A stretch of DNA of 30,701 bases from a virus. The DNA is taken from IMG/VR virus record IMGVR_UViG_3300032235_000511, positions 1 to 30,701 of that record. The stretch is one strand, 5' to 3'. Shown one piece after another: positions 30,441 through 30,701 of the stretch. The notes under the pieces are model-generated. The model was not told the DNA's origin. It made no database searches and saw only the letters and a list, made by a program, of their open reading frames with translations. Position numbers and translations under genes: made by a program. Position 1 is the stretch's first letter; each line of letters starts with the position of its first letter.

Positions 30441-30701
30441 GTGAAGTTCGTGGGCCAAGTCGTCACAAAACCTGAGCCGAGAGGTTTGTACATGGAAAAC
30501 GGCCAAGTGGTCGTATGCGCCGCAACCAAACTTTTGGGTTACGCCCAAGATCGTGGGGTGATTCACGTCGTCATCCCGCCTAGTGCAGTCGGAGGCCGCC
30601 TTCCGCTGCTCAAAGAGGTCTATGATTGTGAGATCGAGTTTATGGGCGTGCATGACCAAAGCTGGCCAATCAACCTCGTGACCAAAGCAACTTTCGTTGG
30701 A
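30441..30701 (+). CDS. Hypothetical protein, 5' part (continues at 1-135)
   Basis: The GTG at 30441 has GGAGGTG at 30430-30436, the same type of signal as for the gene at 132. The frame runs off the window after 87 codons and, when the circle is closed, ends three codons later, giving 90 residues. Content is mixed with beta-like stretches (GQVVVCAATK, GVIHVVIPPS) and no known family. The unbroken frame across the overlap supports circularity. Confidence 0.75.
   Translation, partial: MKFVGQVVTKPEPRGLYMENGQVVVCAATKLLGYAQDRGVIHVVIPPSAVGGRLPLLKEVYDCEIEFMGVHDQSWPINLVTKATFVG
30579..30701. repeat. Terminal direct repeat, right copy (circular overlap)
   Basis: Exact copy of bases 1-123. Removing one copy gives a circle of 30,578 bp. 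Confidence 0.93.

Noticed and set aside
30403-30474. 23-codon frame beginning ATG-AAG-CCG before the junction gene
   Set aside because: It has no ribosome-binding site and overlaps the better supported GTG start at 30441.
1-30701. Integrase, attachment site, tRNA genes, CRISPR array or insertion sequence
   Set aside because: I searched by eye for tyrosine- or serine-recombinase motifs, cloverleaf-like segments, spaced direct repeats and transposase patterns and found none I could support.

Overview
The window looks like the complete, circularly closed genome of a short-tailed (podovirus-type) double-stranded DNA phage, probably assembled from a metagenome. The first 123 bases are repeated exactly as the last 123 bases, so the true genome is about 30,578 bp on a circle, and one gene is cut by the arbitrary ends (5' part at 30441-30701, 3' part at 1-135). 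Base composition is GC-rich (roughly 60%, by eye). A Gram-negative host is likely, because there are T7-like internal virion proteins, an M15-type endolysin and a membrane-anchored coiled-coil lysis protein, but the host genus cannot be read from the sequence. I see no tRNA, integrase, CRISPR, DNA polymerase, helicase or RNA polymerase gene.

The genome is two opposed transcription units. Leftward (minus strand, 24649 down to 2384) lies the virion and lysis block, in order: zinc-ribbon protein in the small-terminase position, large terminase, portal, acidic protein, scaffold, major capsid protein, decoration protein, head-tail adaptor, beta-propeller nozzle, three look-alike appendage proteins, three internal virion (ejection) proteins including one of 1424 residues, a virion appendage, an Ig-domain fibre/adhesin, a small unknown, a membrane coiled-coil protein (spanin or holin type) and the endolysin. 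Five near-identical 18-bp motifs (consensus GCRRTARCGGRGGCATAT on the minus strand) sit ahead of sub-blocks of this unit and are probably late promoters. A strong hairpin at 2226-2258 with a T-tract on the minus strand ends it.

Rightward (plus strand, 24745 to 30323 and across the junction to 2219) lies the early/control block: an HTH protein divergent from the terminase operon, a small ribbon-helix-helix (CopG-like) protein flanked by two related large inverted repeats, a 717-residue archaeo-eukaryotic-type primase/replication protein, then a series of small unrecognised genes including membrane peptides, an extremely acidic peptide and HTH- or SANT-like proteins. The two units diverge from 24650-24744 and converge at about 2220-2400.

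The most interesting part is 25518-28168. Inverted repeat, RHH protein, second inverted repeat and primase resemble a plasmid copy-control/replication cassette (RHH repressor plus Rep) inside a lytic-looking phage that has no DNA polymerase of its own. A second genome-wide oddity is a large excess of the hexamer GAACTT/AAGTTC (about 70 by hand count against roughly 9 expected from base composition), with GATCTT/AAGATC also in excess.
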